Below are positions 31,800 to 43,141 of a stretch of DNA of 64,000 bases, piece by piece (the first letter of the stretch is position 1; each line of letters opens with the position of its first letter). The stretch spans positions 232,452,797 through 232,516,796 of the forward strand of contig OX336396.1 in assembly GCA_946902985.2 (NCBI GenBank). Reading direction: 5' to 3'. Under the pieces are notes generated by a model that was given only the letters and a program-made list of their open reading frames with translations, was not told the DNA's origin and ran no database searches. The position numbers and the translations under genes were made by a program. Origin of the DNA: Meconema thalassinum. Taxonomy: Eukaryota; Arthropoda; Insecta; Orthoptera; Tettigoniidae.

Positions 31800-33140
31800 C
31801 TTTTCTCCAATAACCTTGGTCTCGACCCTTCATTTCATAAGCAAGTTTGCTATTCCTTGGTGTCTTATAATGTGTCCTACCAACCTATCGCTTCTCGTCA
31901 TTAGCGGTCACCATAAATGCATCTCTCCTCTCCCACTCGTCTTATTACCTCTTCATTTGTTACCCTATCTCCCCATCTGATCGTCATCATTGTCCTGTAA
32001 CACCACATTTCAAATGCTTTCAATCTCCCCTTTACTGCTGCGCCAACAGTCCAAGTTTCACTTCCATAGAGTGTCACGCTCCAGACAATGGCTTTCAAAA
32101 ACGACTTTCTAATACCTAAATCCAGTGCTCGATTTATAGAAATAGAGGTCCGGAACTGTAATAGTCCAGAGGGGGTGAGTGGTTTGCCATATAATTGGCC
32201 TGCAAAGAAAGAAATCTTTGTGTATAGTAAAATCTGAACAATTTATTTAATTCCAAATGTTATTTGCAAATCAAGTATAAAATGTGTCGTAGAAAAGTAA
32301 TAAGAGCAGTAGAAAAAGCGCAGTTTCGTATTTGTTTAAGCTGTCTGCCCAGCGTAGAAGATTGTCCAAAACTTGAACATATTTTCGACATATTTCTTGT
32401 CTCTCTACCTATGTTTAATCTTGACGGATAACGCTGAATGGTGTCCAGACACAAACCAAGAGTCAACATACTTGGCTGGGTTAAAAAGCCGAAGAGCAGG
32501 TCCATTGATCTTTATAAACAAGAGGACATAAACTGTTGCAATATTCTGTGATGATCTCAATGGTTCATCTGTGAGAAACATCTTTTAAATGATTTTAATA
32601 ATAATATTCTTTTCTTAAAGAGAGGTGCCGGAACGGCGTTCCGGTGCATTCCGCCTCAAATCGAGCCCTGTCTAGATCTATATTTGATGTCAACAGTTTA
32701 TATTCTCTGTAGAAATGCTTTCCTTGCTTGAGCCAATCTACTTTTTATATAGGATAGTCTTCGCTTTGTCTATCACTGGTTATTTTGCTTCCTAAGTAAC
32801 GGAGATCTCCCACTTCCGTTAGCTTTCCATCTACTAATTTGACGTCAACGGAGGTTTCTGATTTCTCTCGGCAGCATTCCAATATTTTAGTTTTAAACTT
32901 ATTGATTTTCATCATGAATTTCTTCCTCAAGACGGAGTCCATACCATTTTAAAACTCATTCAAATACTCTGGTGAATCGGATAAGATGAGAAATTCATCA
33001 GCAATGTTTGGAGTTGAAATTTGTTCTTCTTTACTCCTACTTTGCATTTTTCTCTAATTTCCTTCATTCTTTTTTTCAATGCATAGCTTGAAAGGTATGG
33101 GTGATAATTTGCAGCCTTGCCTTACAACTTTCTTTATTGT
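31800..33140 (-). mobile_element. Old RTE LINE-D fragment, split by a hAT MITE
   Basis: The minus strand from 33140 to 32679 matches LINE-A/B RT sequence (MDSVLRKKFMMKINKFKTK, LGSKITSDRQSE), and 32114 to 31800 matches its C-terminal region (IVWSVTLYGSETWTVGAA). Many frameshifts and substitutions make it older than LINE-A or B. It is truncated at both ends. Confidence 0.8.
32123..32670. mobile_element. hAT-type MITE with 8-bp target duplication
   Basis: The ends CAGTGCTCGATTT and the reverse complement of CAGGGCTCGATTT fit the hAT CAGNG pattern. Flanks CCTAAATC (32115-32122) and TCTAGATC (32671-32678) are an 8-bp duplication with two changes; aligned LINE-B sequence lacks the insert. Internally a minus-strand frame (32260-32505) has no domain that I can name. 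Confidence 0.75.
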
Positions 33141-34195
33141 AGTTTTAATACGGCCTTTAAAGCAAAACTGAAGAACTTATTTTCAAAGTGACATAAATAC
33201 ATGAAATACAAAACTTCAGAAATCGCGTTTTTGTTTCTTTGTTTAATTAAATTCAGATATGATCATGAATATAATGTAATTTCATTAATTACTTTTATTC
33301 ACATCCTGATATTGTGTTTTAAAAATCTTCGATCAATGTAAATGGTGGTAATCGTCTCCTGTAAGTTGGTGTTGGGATGTTTTGGAAATAAATCATAAAT
33401 TGACATACGCTTTGAGTGACATTTATGAGCATTTAAATGGTTTAAACACAACAAATGCAATCTAATGTTCTACATATTCTTAAAATTTAGTCATGCCTTG
33501 ATTTATCACGTGATATTACGTGGTGTCCAGAGAGCCATCGGATTGGTCAACATGGATATAAGAAACATTGAAAATTAATACACGTTGGAGTTGCGTCAAT
33601 TTGCAAATTAACTTAGTTTTAGATCACTGTTAATATGGGATATGCGACGTATTGCGACTTAAAACCTTTTCTATACGGTGATAGAACATATAAACTTGCT
33701 TGTCTGTTAGGTAGTCAGCCCAAATGCTGGTTGGATCCTCAAAAAGCACCGCCGTTACGTTATGTGAGTAGATACCCACAAAAACCCAAGGCAGCGCTAT
33801 ATTGAGGCGTTCTAGGCAAGAAGAGGAGTGAGGTAGTTTGCCATTGCTTTCCTCACTGAGTCAGAACAGTAGTCCTAACCCTATGAGTAGAACCTTTCAC
33901 AGCACTCACAGGCACTGACTGTGCCCTGAATGCCATTACTAAGCACCACCCATACCTCAGTAGCTTCCATATAATCACAGCCATGAGTGAGACTGAGACA
34001 TCGGTGAAAAGCCACCTTTTACTCTAGCCTGTGCCAACTGACAAATGCAAATGTACTGTATTCATCAAGAGATGGCAAACAGGTCATATGAAAGGAAAAT
34101 CTGAAATCCCGTCAATTTTGGATTTACGTCACTTTGAAAATACGCTCTTCAAGTCTTACGTAAAAACTGTCGAGGCCAGACTTTAGGAAGGTAAA
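33141..34195. other. Possible TIR element, unassigned
   Basis: An inverted match lies near both ends: TATTTTCAAAGTGACATAAAT at about 33178 and its inverse (ATTTACGTCACTTTGAAAATA) near 34123. This suggests terminal inverted repeats of an element about 1 kb long inserted at the LINE-D break. There is no coding remnant, and the exact ends and target duplication are not established. Confidence 0.3.
33700..34035 (+). repeat. Unclassified interspersed repeat
   Basis: A GC-richer island with CAAGGCAGCGCTATATTGAGG, TTTGCCATTGCTTTCCTCAC and CAGCACTCACAGGCA blocks. It has the look of a dispersed insect repeat that I cannot name. No tRNA-like head is visible. Confidence 0.35.
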
Positions 34196-34865
34196 GTATT
34201 AAATAAAAGTGTATATTTAGCTCCGTGGCTTCATGTTCTATAAAATACAAGCAAAATAAGACTGTGAAAACAAAGAATCATCACATGCAATTGTTTCGTG
34301 CGCCCACTTTGACGTTTATTTTCGTGACACGGCACAATGTTAAAGACAGAACCTAATGCGAAAACTTTTACAATTTAGTATGTTGTCTAAACCAGCCAAA
34401 AGTTAAAGCCAAAGCAAGTTTTCTTGTTAAATTATTTTAATCCCATAAAGAGGTTATCATCAAAGGAGTCGAGACGACTTTCATGATTATTTTAATGTTG
34501 GCAACAATTCTTAAGGCGAGTAGTAACGACCTAGTCGTGTAGAAGAAAGTGTTTGTCACTCTCACCCTTAATGGCGCGACAGTCATGACATCGTGTCTTT
34601 TCTTACCTGCCCACTTTAAGTTGAGTAACCGTGAAAAATAACAGGAAATTACGTGTGGGGGCTACGAGGTAATTCTCTGACAGCAATGTCACTTTAATGG
34701 CTGAGGACACTGGCTCACGTTTCTCGCCTCTTTCTTTTTCTACGGCCATTGCTAGAGCACTTTCAATTATATTGATTGTTTGGAAATGCAAACCGCTAGG
34801 ATAATGATGATGATGATCATGAACCCATTATAGGATAGTGGTCTATATATTAACCACCTACTATA
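34196..34865. other. No recognisable feature
   Basis: No gene or repeat boundary is supported except a short (GAT)n at about 34806. Confidence 0.4.
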
Positions 34866-35785
34866 ACAAGATGTTCAGTAAAGAACATATAGCCTTCTTT
34901 CTCATAAATGCAAGGGTATTGTTGTAACTTTTTGTCCTTTTGAAGGAGTATAATTGAATGTTGGTTGTAGTATCTTGTTGAAATACAACGCGCTATACGG
35001 ATATTAAACATGAATATTGCTAGTGCTACGTCTTTAAAAAAATGTCATTCAATTTGGTTTCACCGTGTTTGAATTGATATGGGGAATTGATTTGCACACA
35101 TCTGCATACTATTGGCTTGATAACCTTGTAGTTCAGTCAAAAGATGCTTCCCACAAAAAGGTATGTTGTTGAAAAATTTAGTAGAGATCAAATGATTAGG
35201 TTGGTCGTAATTTGATTTAAGCTTTTAACATTTGGGTGGCCGCCATTCCGTTTCCCTCAAGATGGCGGCGATATAAAACATGACACTGAGGTTCCCTTTG
35301 CTAGTGCTACCTCTGTACCAAATTTGGTTCAATTCGGTTTCAGCGTGTTTGAATTGATAAGGAGGATCGATTTGCACACATACATGGCCGCCATCTGAAA
35401 ACTATCGGGCTGATGACCTTGTAATTTAGTCAAAATGCGCTAGCCATACAACTATATGTTGTAGCAAAATTTGGTAGAGATCGGATGATTAGGTTATTCG
35501 TAATTTGTTTTAAGCTTTGTACATTTGGGTGGCCGCCATTACGTTTCCGTCAAGATGGCGGCGATATAAATTATGACACTTAGGTGTCTTTGGCTTGTTC
35601 TACCTCTGTATCAAATTTTGTTCAATTCGGTTTCACCATGCTTGAATTGATAGGGGGGGGGGGAGGGGGACAGACATTCAGATTACACACACTCACACAC
35701 ACACAGTCTCACACACTTTTTTTTTGGCCCTGTGTTGATCTCATAAGTCTACTTTCATTTTTTGCAAAATTCGAAAGTAGGCTAA
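34866..35785 (+). mobile_element. H4: hairpin-ended repeat, same subfamily as H1
   Basis: It starts ACAAGATGTTCAGTAAAGAAC (hairpin TGTTC/GAACA) and ends with a hairpin of CTACTTTC and GAAAGTAG followed by GCTAA. It shares the H1 unit: CAAGATGGCGGCGAT lies at about 35260 and 35553 (293 bp apart). A G-run and CA-rich microsatellite precede the end (35650-35720). Confidence 0.7.
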
Positions 35786-36045
35786 AAAGAGTTTGTAGGC
35801 TATTATCAAAGGTGCTAATAGTTGAAACTTTCAGCCTATTTACAACATTTCTTGTAGGTGTAATATTTCTAATAAGCATCTGTCTAGTTTTATGGTTCTG
35901 GATAAAATCTCAACTATGAAATATAATGAAATACATTAAAGTTAAACAATAAAATAAAACATAAATATACAAATTAAAATAAAACACACTAAACATGAAA
36001 AAAAAAATAAGATTTTAAAATTAAAAAGTTTAAATTATAACATTA
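35786..36045. other. AT-rich spacer between H4 and H5
   Basis: I see no supported feature. Confidence 0.4.
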
Positions 36046-37441
36046 ACAAGAAGTTCCGTGACGAACTAAAGAGCCTACTTTTCATGCCAATGAGTATTCT
36101 ACAGTATATAAACCTATCTAGAATAATGACGAAATTAAGTTGCTAATATCGATATTTCCAATTAGTTCGAAATACTGTAGCCTAATAGAGCACTACAGTT
36201 GGCAGCCCTGATGACTGAATATATTCTTAGTTCCATCTCTTAAGGTACAAAATACAAAATTTGGTTGAAGTCCAATGAATAGCATGGACGTTACATGCAG
36301 TTAAACATTGGATCTAACAGCGCGCGTAAAATCATGTTGGCAACAATGTCATGCATGTATTGGTCAGAAATAATCTGAAATAATATGATCTATTGTTGTG
36401 CCAATTTTGAATGAAATCCATTAGTTAGTATAGAAGTTACATGCATTTTAAAATTGGACCTATCAGCAGGCTTAGAATCATGTTGGCAGCACTGACGTAT
36501 ATTAGTTACTCCAAATTCGTCTAGAATGCCAGGTACTATACGTGTGCAAAGTTTAGAGCTATTGGCTTGCATACTTTCTGATATATTGATATTAGGGTAA
36601 CAAAAATAGGGACAGCACATATTAACATTTCGCAGCCCTGGTTGCTCTTAAGAATACGCATAGTCATATCTGTTATGGTACACATAGCAAATACGAAATT
36701 TGGTTGAAATCCAAATGATAGTATGGAAGTTACATGTATTTAAAGTTGGACCTGTCAGCAGGCTTAGAATCATGTTGGTAGCACTGACGTATATACGTTA
36801 CTACAAATTAATATAGAATGTCAGGTACTATACGTGTGCATAGTTTAAAGCTGTCGGCTTGCATACTTTCTGATATATTGGTATTTGGATAAAATAAATT
36901 AGGAGCATTTATTAACAGTTGGCAGCCCTGGTAGGTCTTAAGAATACGCTCAGTCATATCTGGTTACGTACACATACAACATACGAAATTTGGTTGGATT
37001 CCAATTGATAGTGTAGAAGTTATATGCATTTAAAAATTGGACCTATCAGGAGGCTTATAATCATTTTGGCAACACTGCCATGTTTGGCCTCCTGGAAATT
37101 AAACTGAAATATTATGATCTGTACGTGTGCCAATTTTAAAATAGCTCCCATTCATACTTTCCAAGATATCCAACATGGAGCTCAAATTTCAATTGCGATT
37201 TTTTAGCAGTTGGTAGCACTGACATCATTTTCAAATATGGCCGTGAGATATTCAGGTACAGATCTTTACTCCTACCAAATTTTGTTTCGATTGCTGCAGC
37301 CGTTTAGGAGTTGATAGGGGGGGAGGGGGGGACACACACAGCCAGACAGACAGAAGGGCAGACAGACAGACAGACACACATTTGCCCGATCTCATAAGTC
37401 TACTTTTTCCTCATTTTTGCAAAATGTGAAAAGTAGGCTAA
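36046..37441 (+). mobile_element. H5: hairpin-ended repeat, divergent core
   Basis: The start ACAAGAAGTTCCGTGACGAAC and the end AGTAGGCTAA match the family, and a (GACA)n/(CAGA)n microsatellite with G-runs lies before the end (37318-37385). The core differs: it repeats blocks such as TTGGCAGC(A)CTGACGTA and AATTTGGTTGAAATCCAA rather than ATGGCGGC. This suggests shared ends with exchangeable cores. Confidence 0.6.
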
Positions 37442-37490
37442 AAATTATGAATAAATAGATAAAAAGAAAACCTCTCAGTCCAAGACGTGG

Positions 37491-39967
37491 GTGTCACCTA
37501 ACCCACTGTTAGGAGAATATCAACTGGACCATATTCTGATCTCCAGAGTAAATACTCTCGAAATAATGAAACTTAAAGTCTTTAAGGGGTTAGCTCTGGA
37601 TTCTGACCATTACCCTACAAAATTTTCATTAAATATTATTCCAGTGAAAAGGCGATTCTCTCAGAAAATCCCACCCCGTAAATATGATGTTCAAAATATT
37701 CAAGGTAATGATAAATTTAAAAACGAGACTCAACAATTGAATACACTAAACTGGCAACAGCTCCAAGCAGGATTAATAAAAACAGCCGAGAATATAGCAC
37801 CACACATAAGAACACGCAAACATCCGTGGTGGACAGCCTAATGTGATGACCTTGTAAGGCTCAGGCAACAGGCATGGCACAATTGGTCTTGCAACAAAAC
37901 TCCTAAGACTCTGCAAGATCTCAAGGATGTCAGAACAGTCACGAAATCAATACGAAGAATTCGCAAGCAGAATGACAACAAAATATTACAAGAAATAGAA
38001 GCTGAAACACCAAGAGCCCGCCGATGAGCCTGCTTGGTGTCCTAGGCGAAACCCCACGCAAGAAACGGCACAAACCTAGAAGAATTGCTGAGTTTTAATT
38101 CACCGGCCGTGAAAGCCAATATACCATCTTTTTAATAGAAGCTGACTTCAAACAACATAATTCTAGGAACTACTATAGAACTTTTCGCCGGAAGCTCACT
38201 AAATATTCCCCTCCATCACTTCAATTCAAAAATGAACATGGGGATATTGCTCATAGTAACACAGAAAACTGTGAAATCCTTGCAAACTACTTTTCGGTAT
38301 TGCTCAATTGTGAGAAACCTCAAGAAACATTCACATTTATCCACACGCAACAAATCCAAGATTCGCATCCACCCAACGTTCAGGAAATAAGAGAGATAAT
38401 TAAATCATTGAAAAACAACAAAGCGTCGGGGGAAGACCAAATTGTTGCAGAGTTGTGGAAAAATGCAGGAGAAAATCTCATTGTAAAACTCCAAGAAATT
38501 TTAGAAGAAGTTTGGCGAACTGAAAAAATCCCCGCTGACTGGAAGATGGCACTCATACATCTCTTGCACAAAACAGGAAATCGGACGGATCCCAACAATT
38601 ATCGTGGAATTTCATTACTATCCATACCATACAAAGTTTTGTCTAAAGCTCTCCTGAATCGTGCAGAAATTCAATTGGATCCGGTAATCGGCGAATACCA
38701 AGGTGGCTTCAGGAAAGGCAGGTCGTGTGTGGAACAAATTATCAATTTTAAAAACTCAATGAAATATTTCCGCAATACATCGAACAAACACAATGTCATC
38801 ACATTTGTTGACTTCCAAAAGGCGTATGATAGCATCGACCGTGAATCCCTTTTCGAAATACTCAAAGAATTTGGATTAGATCAAAAGACAACAAATATTA
38901 TTATGGAAACACGCATGGAAACCAAATCTAAGGTTAAATTTATGGGAGAACTGAGCAGAGAATTCCCCATTGACACAGGAGTCCAACAAGGAGATGGATT
39001 GTCCCCGTTGCTTTTCAATTGTGCACTAGAGAAGGTTGTACGAGAATGGCGAAAAGCCGGTGCACCGACGCATAGGATAGGACCAAAACTGAAAGGCGTA
39101 GAATTAGACTGTTTGGCATTTGCTGATGACATGGCATTAATTGCCCAAAACATCTCTGATGCGCAATACCAACTTGAACTTCTACAAGAACAAGCAAAGA
39201 AAATTGGATTGCAAATCTCATTTGATAAAACAAATTTTATGACAGATATAAAGAATGCCCCATCTGAAATTGAAATTGGTACTGACCATATATCTCGTGT
39301 GAAGGAATTTAAATATTTGGGTGAATGGATTACCGACAATTGTAATGAAAAGAGGTCCATTACAACAAGAATTCAAAAAATGGAAACTGCTTTTCAGTTA
39401 ACGAAAAATACTTACAACAAAAAAAGTATTTCCTGGAAATACAAAATTCAACATTATACAACAGTGATCGGGCCCGAAGCTCTCTACGCTTCAGAAACTC
39501 TCACTCTTCAACATAGAACACTTCGAGATCAGTTGGAAGTGAAGAAACGTAAAATAATGAGGAAAATCTTAGGGCCGAGAATCGAAGATGGTGTTCATCT
39601 TCCAAAGCCAAATGCTGAAATATATAAAACCATCTCCTAAATCACAGACAAAATGCGTATGCGACGAATCCAATTCTTGGGGCACCTGGAAAGAATGGAC
39701 CCAAATAGACTAACTCACAAAATTCACACATACTTGAAAAACAAAACAACTAGATCAAATTGGTACAAACAGACTGAAAAAGACTTGCAAGAATTAGGAT
39801 CGCCAAATCTCCTAGACCGAAATGTCATCAGAACACTTGCACTCTCACGGGGTTTCGAGGAGGAAGAAAGACGGCCATACCACCATATCTGGTCTGCACA
39901 ACGGAAGCAAACCCATTCGTTGCGTAAGAAGGAGTACTGGGCTGCAAGAAAGGCTAACCATTGTTGA
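37491..39967 (+). pseudogene. LINE-2 ORF (endonuclease C-terminus to RT end)
   Basis: Endonuclease end: GEYQLDHILISRVN and ALDSDHYPTKFSL. RT: NNKASGEDQIVAEL, ISLLSIPYKVLSKAL, FVDFQKAYDSID, GVQQGDGLSPLLFN, catalytic LAFADDMALIA (about 39117). C-terminal: RKILGPRIEDGVHLPKPN and MRRIQFLGHLERMD. Excluding the 128-bp insert plus one duplicate, the frame is uninterrupted except for two TAA codons at 37839 and 39638. It is therefore a fairly young, inactivated copy. Confidence 0.85.
38006..38133 (+). mobile_element. 128-bp insert from the 241-bp repeat family
   Basis: AATAGAAGCTGA is duplicated exactly at 37994-38005 and 38134-38145. The insert begins AACACCAAGAGCCCG and ends in ATACCATCTTTTT, and it matches the minus strand of 61851-62104 across a monomer junction. 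It has a hairpin stem ACACCAAG/CTTGGTGT. A 12-bp duplication and T-run end suggest retroposition of a small RNA. Confidence 0.7.
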
Positions 39968-40097
39968 TTCCGCGTGGTCCTAAGAGACCCATTCGCGACG
40001 AAGAAGAAGAAGATAATGCTTAAAATACTGTATATTTTAAAAATATTGAATATTCAAAAAAAAAGTAGAGCTGAAATGAAGATTAAAATAAAATAAA

Positions 40098-40617
40098 GCG
40101 GCTTCGGTGGCGTAGTCGGTAGCATGCTGAGCTTCTATGCCCAAGATAGCGGGTTCAAACCCGGCCGAAGCCGTCGGATTTTTTAAGAGCGTTAAAATCC
40201 CTCAGTATGCCTTCCTTCGGAGGGGAAGTAAAGCCGGCGGTCCCATGTCATAGATTTATGGCATGTTAAAGAACCTTCCACTAATTGCACCTGTGTGACG
40301 CTAAATTGTATAGGTTAATGTAAACAACGCTCTTAGGTTTCTATGTTCGTTGCCAAGAGCCGACTGCGGTGGCGTCTAGTAGCTAAGTTCTGAACTTGGC
40401 CTAGTAGTCATTGACGGTGGCGCTTGGCGGCAAAAGTAGGAACTATTTGAAAAATTCTAAGTTGCAGTACTTAAATTAAAAAAGACCGATAACACACACT
40501 ATTACAGTCATCACAATTAACACCGGTTATCAGACAGATTCTACACACACCCAAAGTACACGGGGCTACATGACCGCGTTGTCGCAGCCCCTAAACTTAA
40601 GAACCAACCAACCAACC
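40098..40617 (+). mobile_element. SINE-1 copy c, complete (520 bp)
   Basis: AAAATAAAATAAA is duplicated at 40085-40097 and 40618-40630. The head pairs GGCTTCGG with CCGAAGCC as an acceptor stem, with B-box GGTTCAAACCC. The body and the tail (CCCAAAGTACACGGGGCTACA-type end) are uninterrupted. It defines the family length. Confidence 0.9.
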
Positions 40618-40630
40618 AAAATAAAATAAA

Positions 40631-41003
40631 AAGTAAAAGTTCAGAATTTCTATGGCCATATCTACAGAATGAACAGCGACAGACTAAGAGATAATTCAAA
40701 GTAATCAACTCAAAGAAGGTCAAGATAAAATCGCTAGAAGAAACTAAGGCGGACCTCCAAGAGATGAATATCACGGAAGACATCATAGACAACCGTGGAG
40801 CTTTTAGAACAAAAGTAGCCAACCATAAATTTAGGGAGAAACCTATAAAGAAAACTGGTAGGAAGTGGTCGACAGAACACAAGATGCAACACACTGCATT
40901 CATGAAGAGATTTTGGGAGGATAAGAAGGCGAAAACCACCAGGCCAACTAACAAGTTCAAACGCGCTCTTTGAATGGGCACAACGACGAAAGAAGAAGAA
41001 AAG
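40631..41003 (+). mobile_element. LINE-2-like C-terminal fragment
   Basis: The plus strand reads a broken frame VQNFYGHIYRMNSDRL, then ITEDIIDNRGAF, then a basic tail KWSTEHKMQHTAFMKRFWED before a stop at 40973 and a (GAA)n end. It belongs to the LINE-2 group, in a subfamily with its own tail. Confidence 0.6.
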
Positions 41004-41674
41004 TTAGGAAAAAATAGTCAACCCTAAAAAGGGCTGAATGATAATGACATGAAACTTACTGCTAAAACTAACTGACGTACTAGAAGAAGAAATGAATTTA
41101 AATAGGAAATGAAAAGAAATAATGGACAGGAGGAAAACAATAATGAGGATTGAGGGACTTGGAAGGAAGGAGAGCCATGAAAGGCAGAAAGGAAAGGGGG
41201 AAATAAGAAAGGGCCCACCCCAAACGCAGTAGAGAAACGGCCCAGGAATCCCTCGGGGTCGCCAATTCCCAAACTCACCAGCCGCGAGCCCTTGAGGGTG
41301 TAGCACTAACCAGGGTGCACCAGAAGTGGTGAGTTTACACACAGCCTGCCTCATTAAGGACCTTGTGCAGAAGGCAGGAGATATCATGAATGGAAAATGA
41401 AGGCTGACCCCTCGAAGAATGAGGGTATCAGGAAAGTTGAGACAAGGGGCAATTAAGGCGAGAAAGTGAAAAGACTCCTTAGGCCTCGGATACCTTAATA
41501 CCGTCGGGATCGGAAGAAAACAAGTGTTGACCAAGGGAGGCCGACAGGAAAGATAACTGAAAGAAGCCCGGCACAAGTAAGTGGAAGCAATGCCGGACTC
41601 AGCTAGGATCCCGTGGTCATCAACCCATTTCCTACAACTTGTGAGCCACTGGGGGAAAACCGCTAAGAATCAAC
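41004..41674. other. Unassigned GC-richer segment
   Basis: The segment is purine-rich on the plus strand, with blocks such as CGGCCCAGGAATCCCTCGGG. It may be a dispersed repeat. The long minus-strand frame (41004-41576) is low in complexity, with no recognised domain, and is not supported as a gene. Confidence 0.35.
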
Positions 41675-42070
41675 ATACAGTAGTCGTAGGTTTTTTGTTG
41701 TTGATTCATTTTGCAGCTATGGGACATCGTGGTCTTGTAGCCCCGTGTACTTGGTTGTGTGTAGAATTTGTCTGATAACCTGAGTCACTGTGATGTCTGT
41801 GCTAGTGTTTGCATTTGTAGTAGTGGTAGGAGTTGGGTAGGAAGCGGCCGTGGCCTTAAGTTAGGTGCCATCGATATTCCACCTGTAAGTAGTTAAAAAT
41901 TATTTTAAGGGCGCTCGTGAGACAATGCAACTCGTCAATATTTGTTATTTGTGGTCTATATGATGTTTTGTTGAGATACTGGAAGTGGTGATTGACCTCC
42001 GGAATTTGCTTGTTTGGAGTGAATATGTGGTTGTTGTAAATGGTCAATAAATAAATAAATAAATAAATAA
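41675..42070 (-). repeat. SINE 3' fragment with shared tail module
   Basis: The minus strand reads (TTTA)n, then AGGCCACGGCCGCTTCC (a SINE-2-like block), then GGTTATCAGACAAATTC and AAGTACACGGGGCTACA, the module shared by SINE-1 and SINE-2. Its mixed character shows tail exchange. Confidence 0.5.
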
Positions 42071-43137
42071 TCCTTCGATTTCAAAATTAAAACCTTTTAT
42101 CTATCAATATAAGAGCAAAACATTTTTCTTTCAGTGTAAAAACTTTGCATGTGCGATATTGCGCTCCACTGCTCCTGTTTTGGTACTGCCTTAAATAACT
42201 ACGGAGGACTTCTTTTAAATGACAATAAATCTACTGACGTGCGGCTGTCGTATTTGAGCACCTTCAAATACCGTCTGACTAAGCCGGGATTGAATCTACC
42301 ACCAAGGGATCAGAAATCTAGCACACTACCATCAATGCTACGCAGCTCAACTGTTATGTATCTTGAAATGTATGCCCTGAATTTTAGCTTCCATTTGTTT
42401 TCTTAATCCTAATTGCCTGACTGCGGTTCACCAGTTATATGCATTAAGAGGATTACCACTAATGTAATTACTTAGAGTGTAAATGGAAGTTATCGACCAC
42501 TTTTCGATTTCAATAATGAACCTCCGACAGTCATACATTTTAAATGCAAGTCAATTTTGAGGTATAAAAACTCACCACTACTAATTCAACAAAAGGGATA
42601 CTCAACGTTTTAATACTTACCTTGTTAGGAGACTTCTAAGCACCGACCTGATTTCCGTCCGTTGACGAATAAGCACGCCCACCGTTCCTCAATCACTTTC
42701 TTGTAACACATTTCCAGTTTTCGTAGTTAATACGTTTCTTGACTTTATTCACATTTCACATGATTCAACATGGAACCCAGAAGTGACACGTGCTTTGTAG
42801 TGGCTATTTTTTTCCACTCCTGAAACGTCCTGGAACTGACCACCAAATTTGACACCCCTCAACTGCCTGGAAAGTTATTGTCATTCCTGGCAGATGCCAC
42901 TAGATTGACGGAGATTAGGATCAGAAAGGTTCTTAGACTGAAATTCATTATCGGTAAATTTGACGTTTTTAACGTTCTGGTAAGGACCCATTTCATTTTT
43001 CGAGGTACATAGTGTAATTTACCCAACAATCAGCGTATTGGAAGGAAACACTGTCCTACATTTTTTTTTACAGGACGTTTCCTACTGTTCTTTAGTGACT
43101 GGAAGATGACCTAGTCGTTCTAAATTGTCTTCCTTTA
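42071..43137. other. No recognisable feature; target of the LTR element
   Basis: I see no supported gene. It ends in CTAT (43138-43141), the left copy of the 4-bp target duplication of the gypsy element. Confidence 0.4.
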
Positions 43138-43141
43138 CTAT

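Larger units (their letters stand above)
37470..40015 (+). mobile_element. LINE-2 copy V, best-preserved member
   Basis: Extends from the C-terminal part of the endonuclease to the 3' end with GTGGTCCTAAGAGACCC and a (GAA)n tail. The 5' truncation abuts H5. A 128-bp insert interrupts it at 38006-38133. This copy is the reference used for all other LINE-2 fragments here. The clade is uncertain, as the RT resembles APE-type LINEs but differs from the RTE copies. Confidence 0.85.

Noticed and set aside
38015..38060. Hammerhead ribozyme (GATGA...GAAAC core)
   Set aside because: The insert has CCGATGA and a nearby AGGCGAAAC, but no stem I or III partner is found, and the related copy at 62 kb lacks the GAAA. 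Chance match.
40098..40175. Functional tRNA gene
   Set aside because: The head is part of a 520-bp SINE with a target duplication, and similar heads recur with SINE bodies. No free-standing tRNA is present.
41004..41576. 190-codon minus-strand gene
   Set aside because: The composition is a by-product of purine-rich sequence on the other strand, with no domain, start context or related frame elsewhere.
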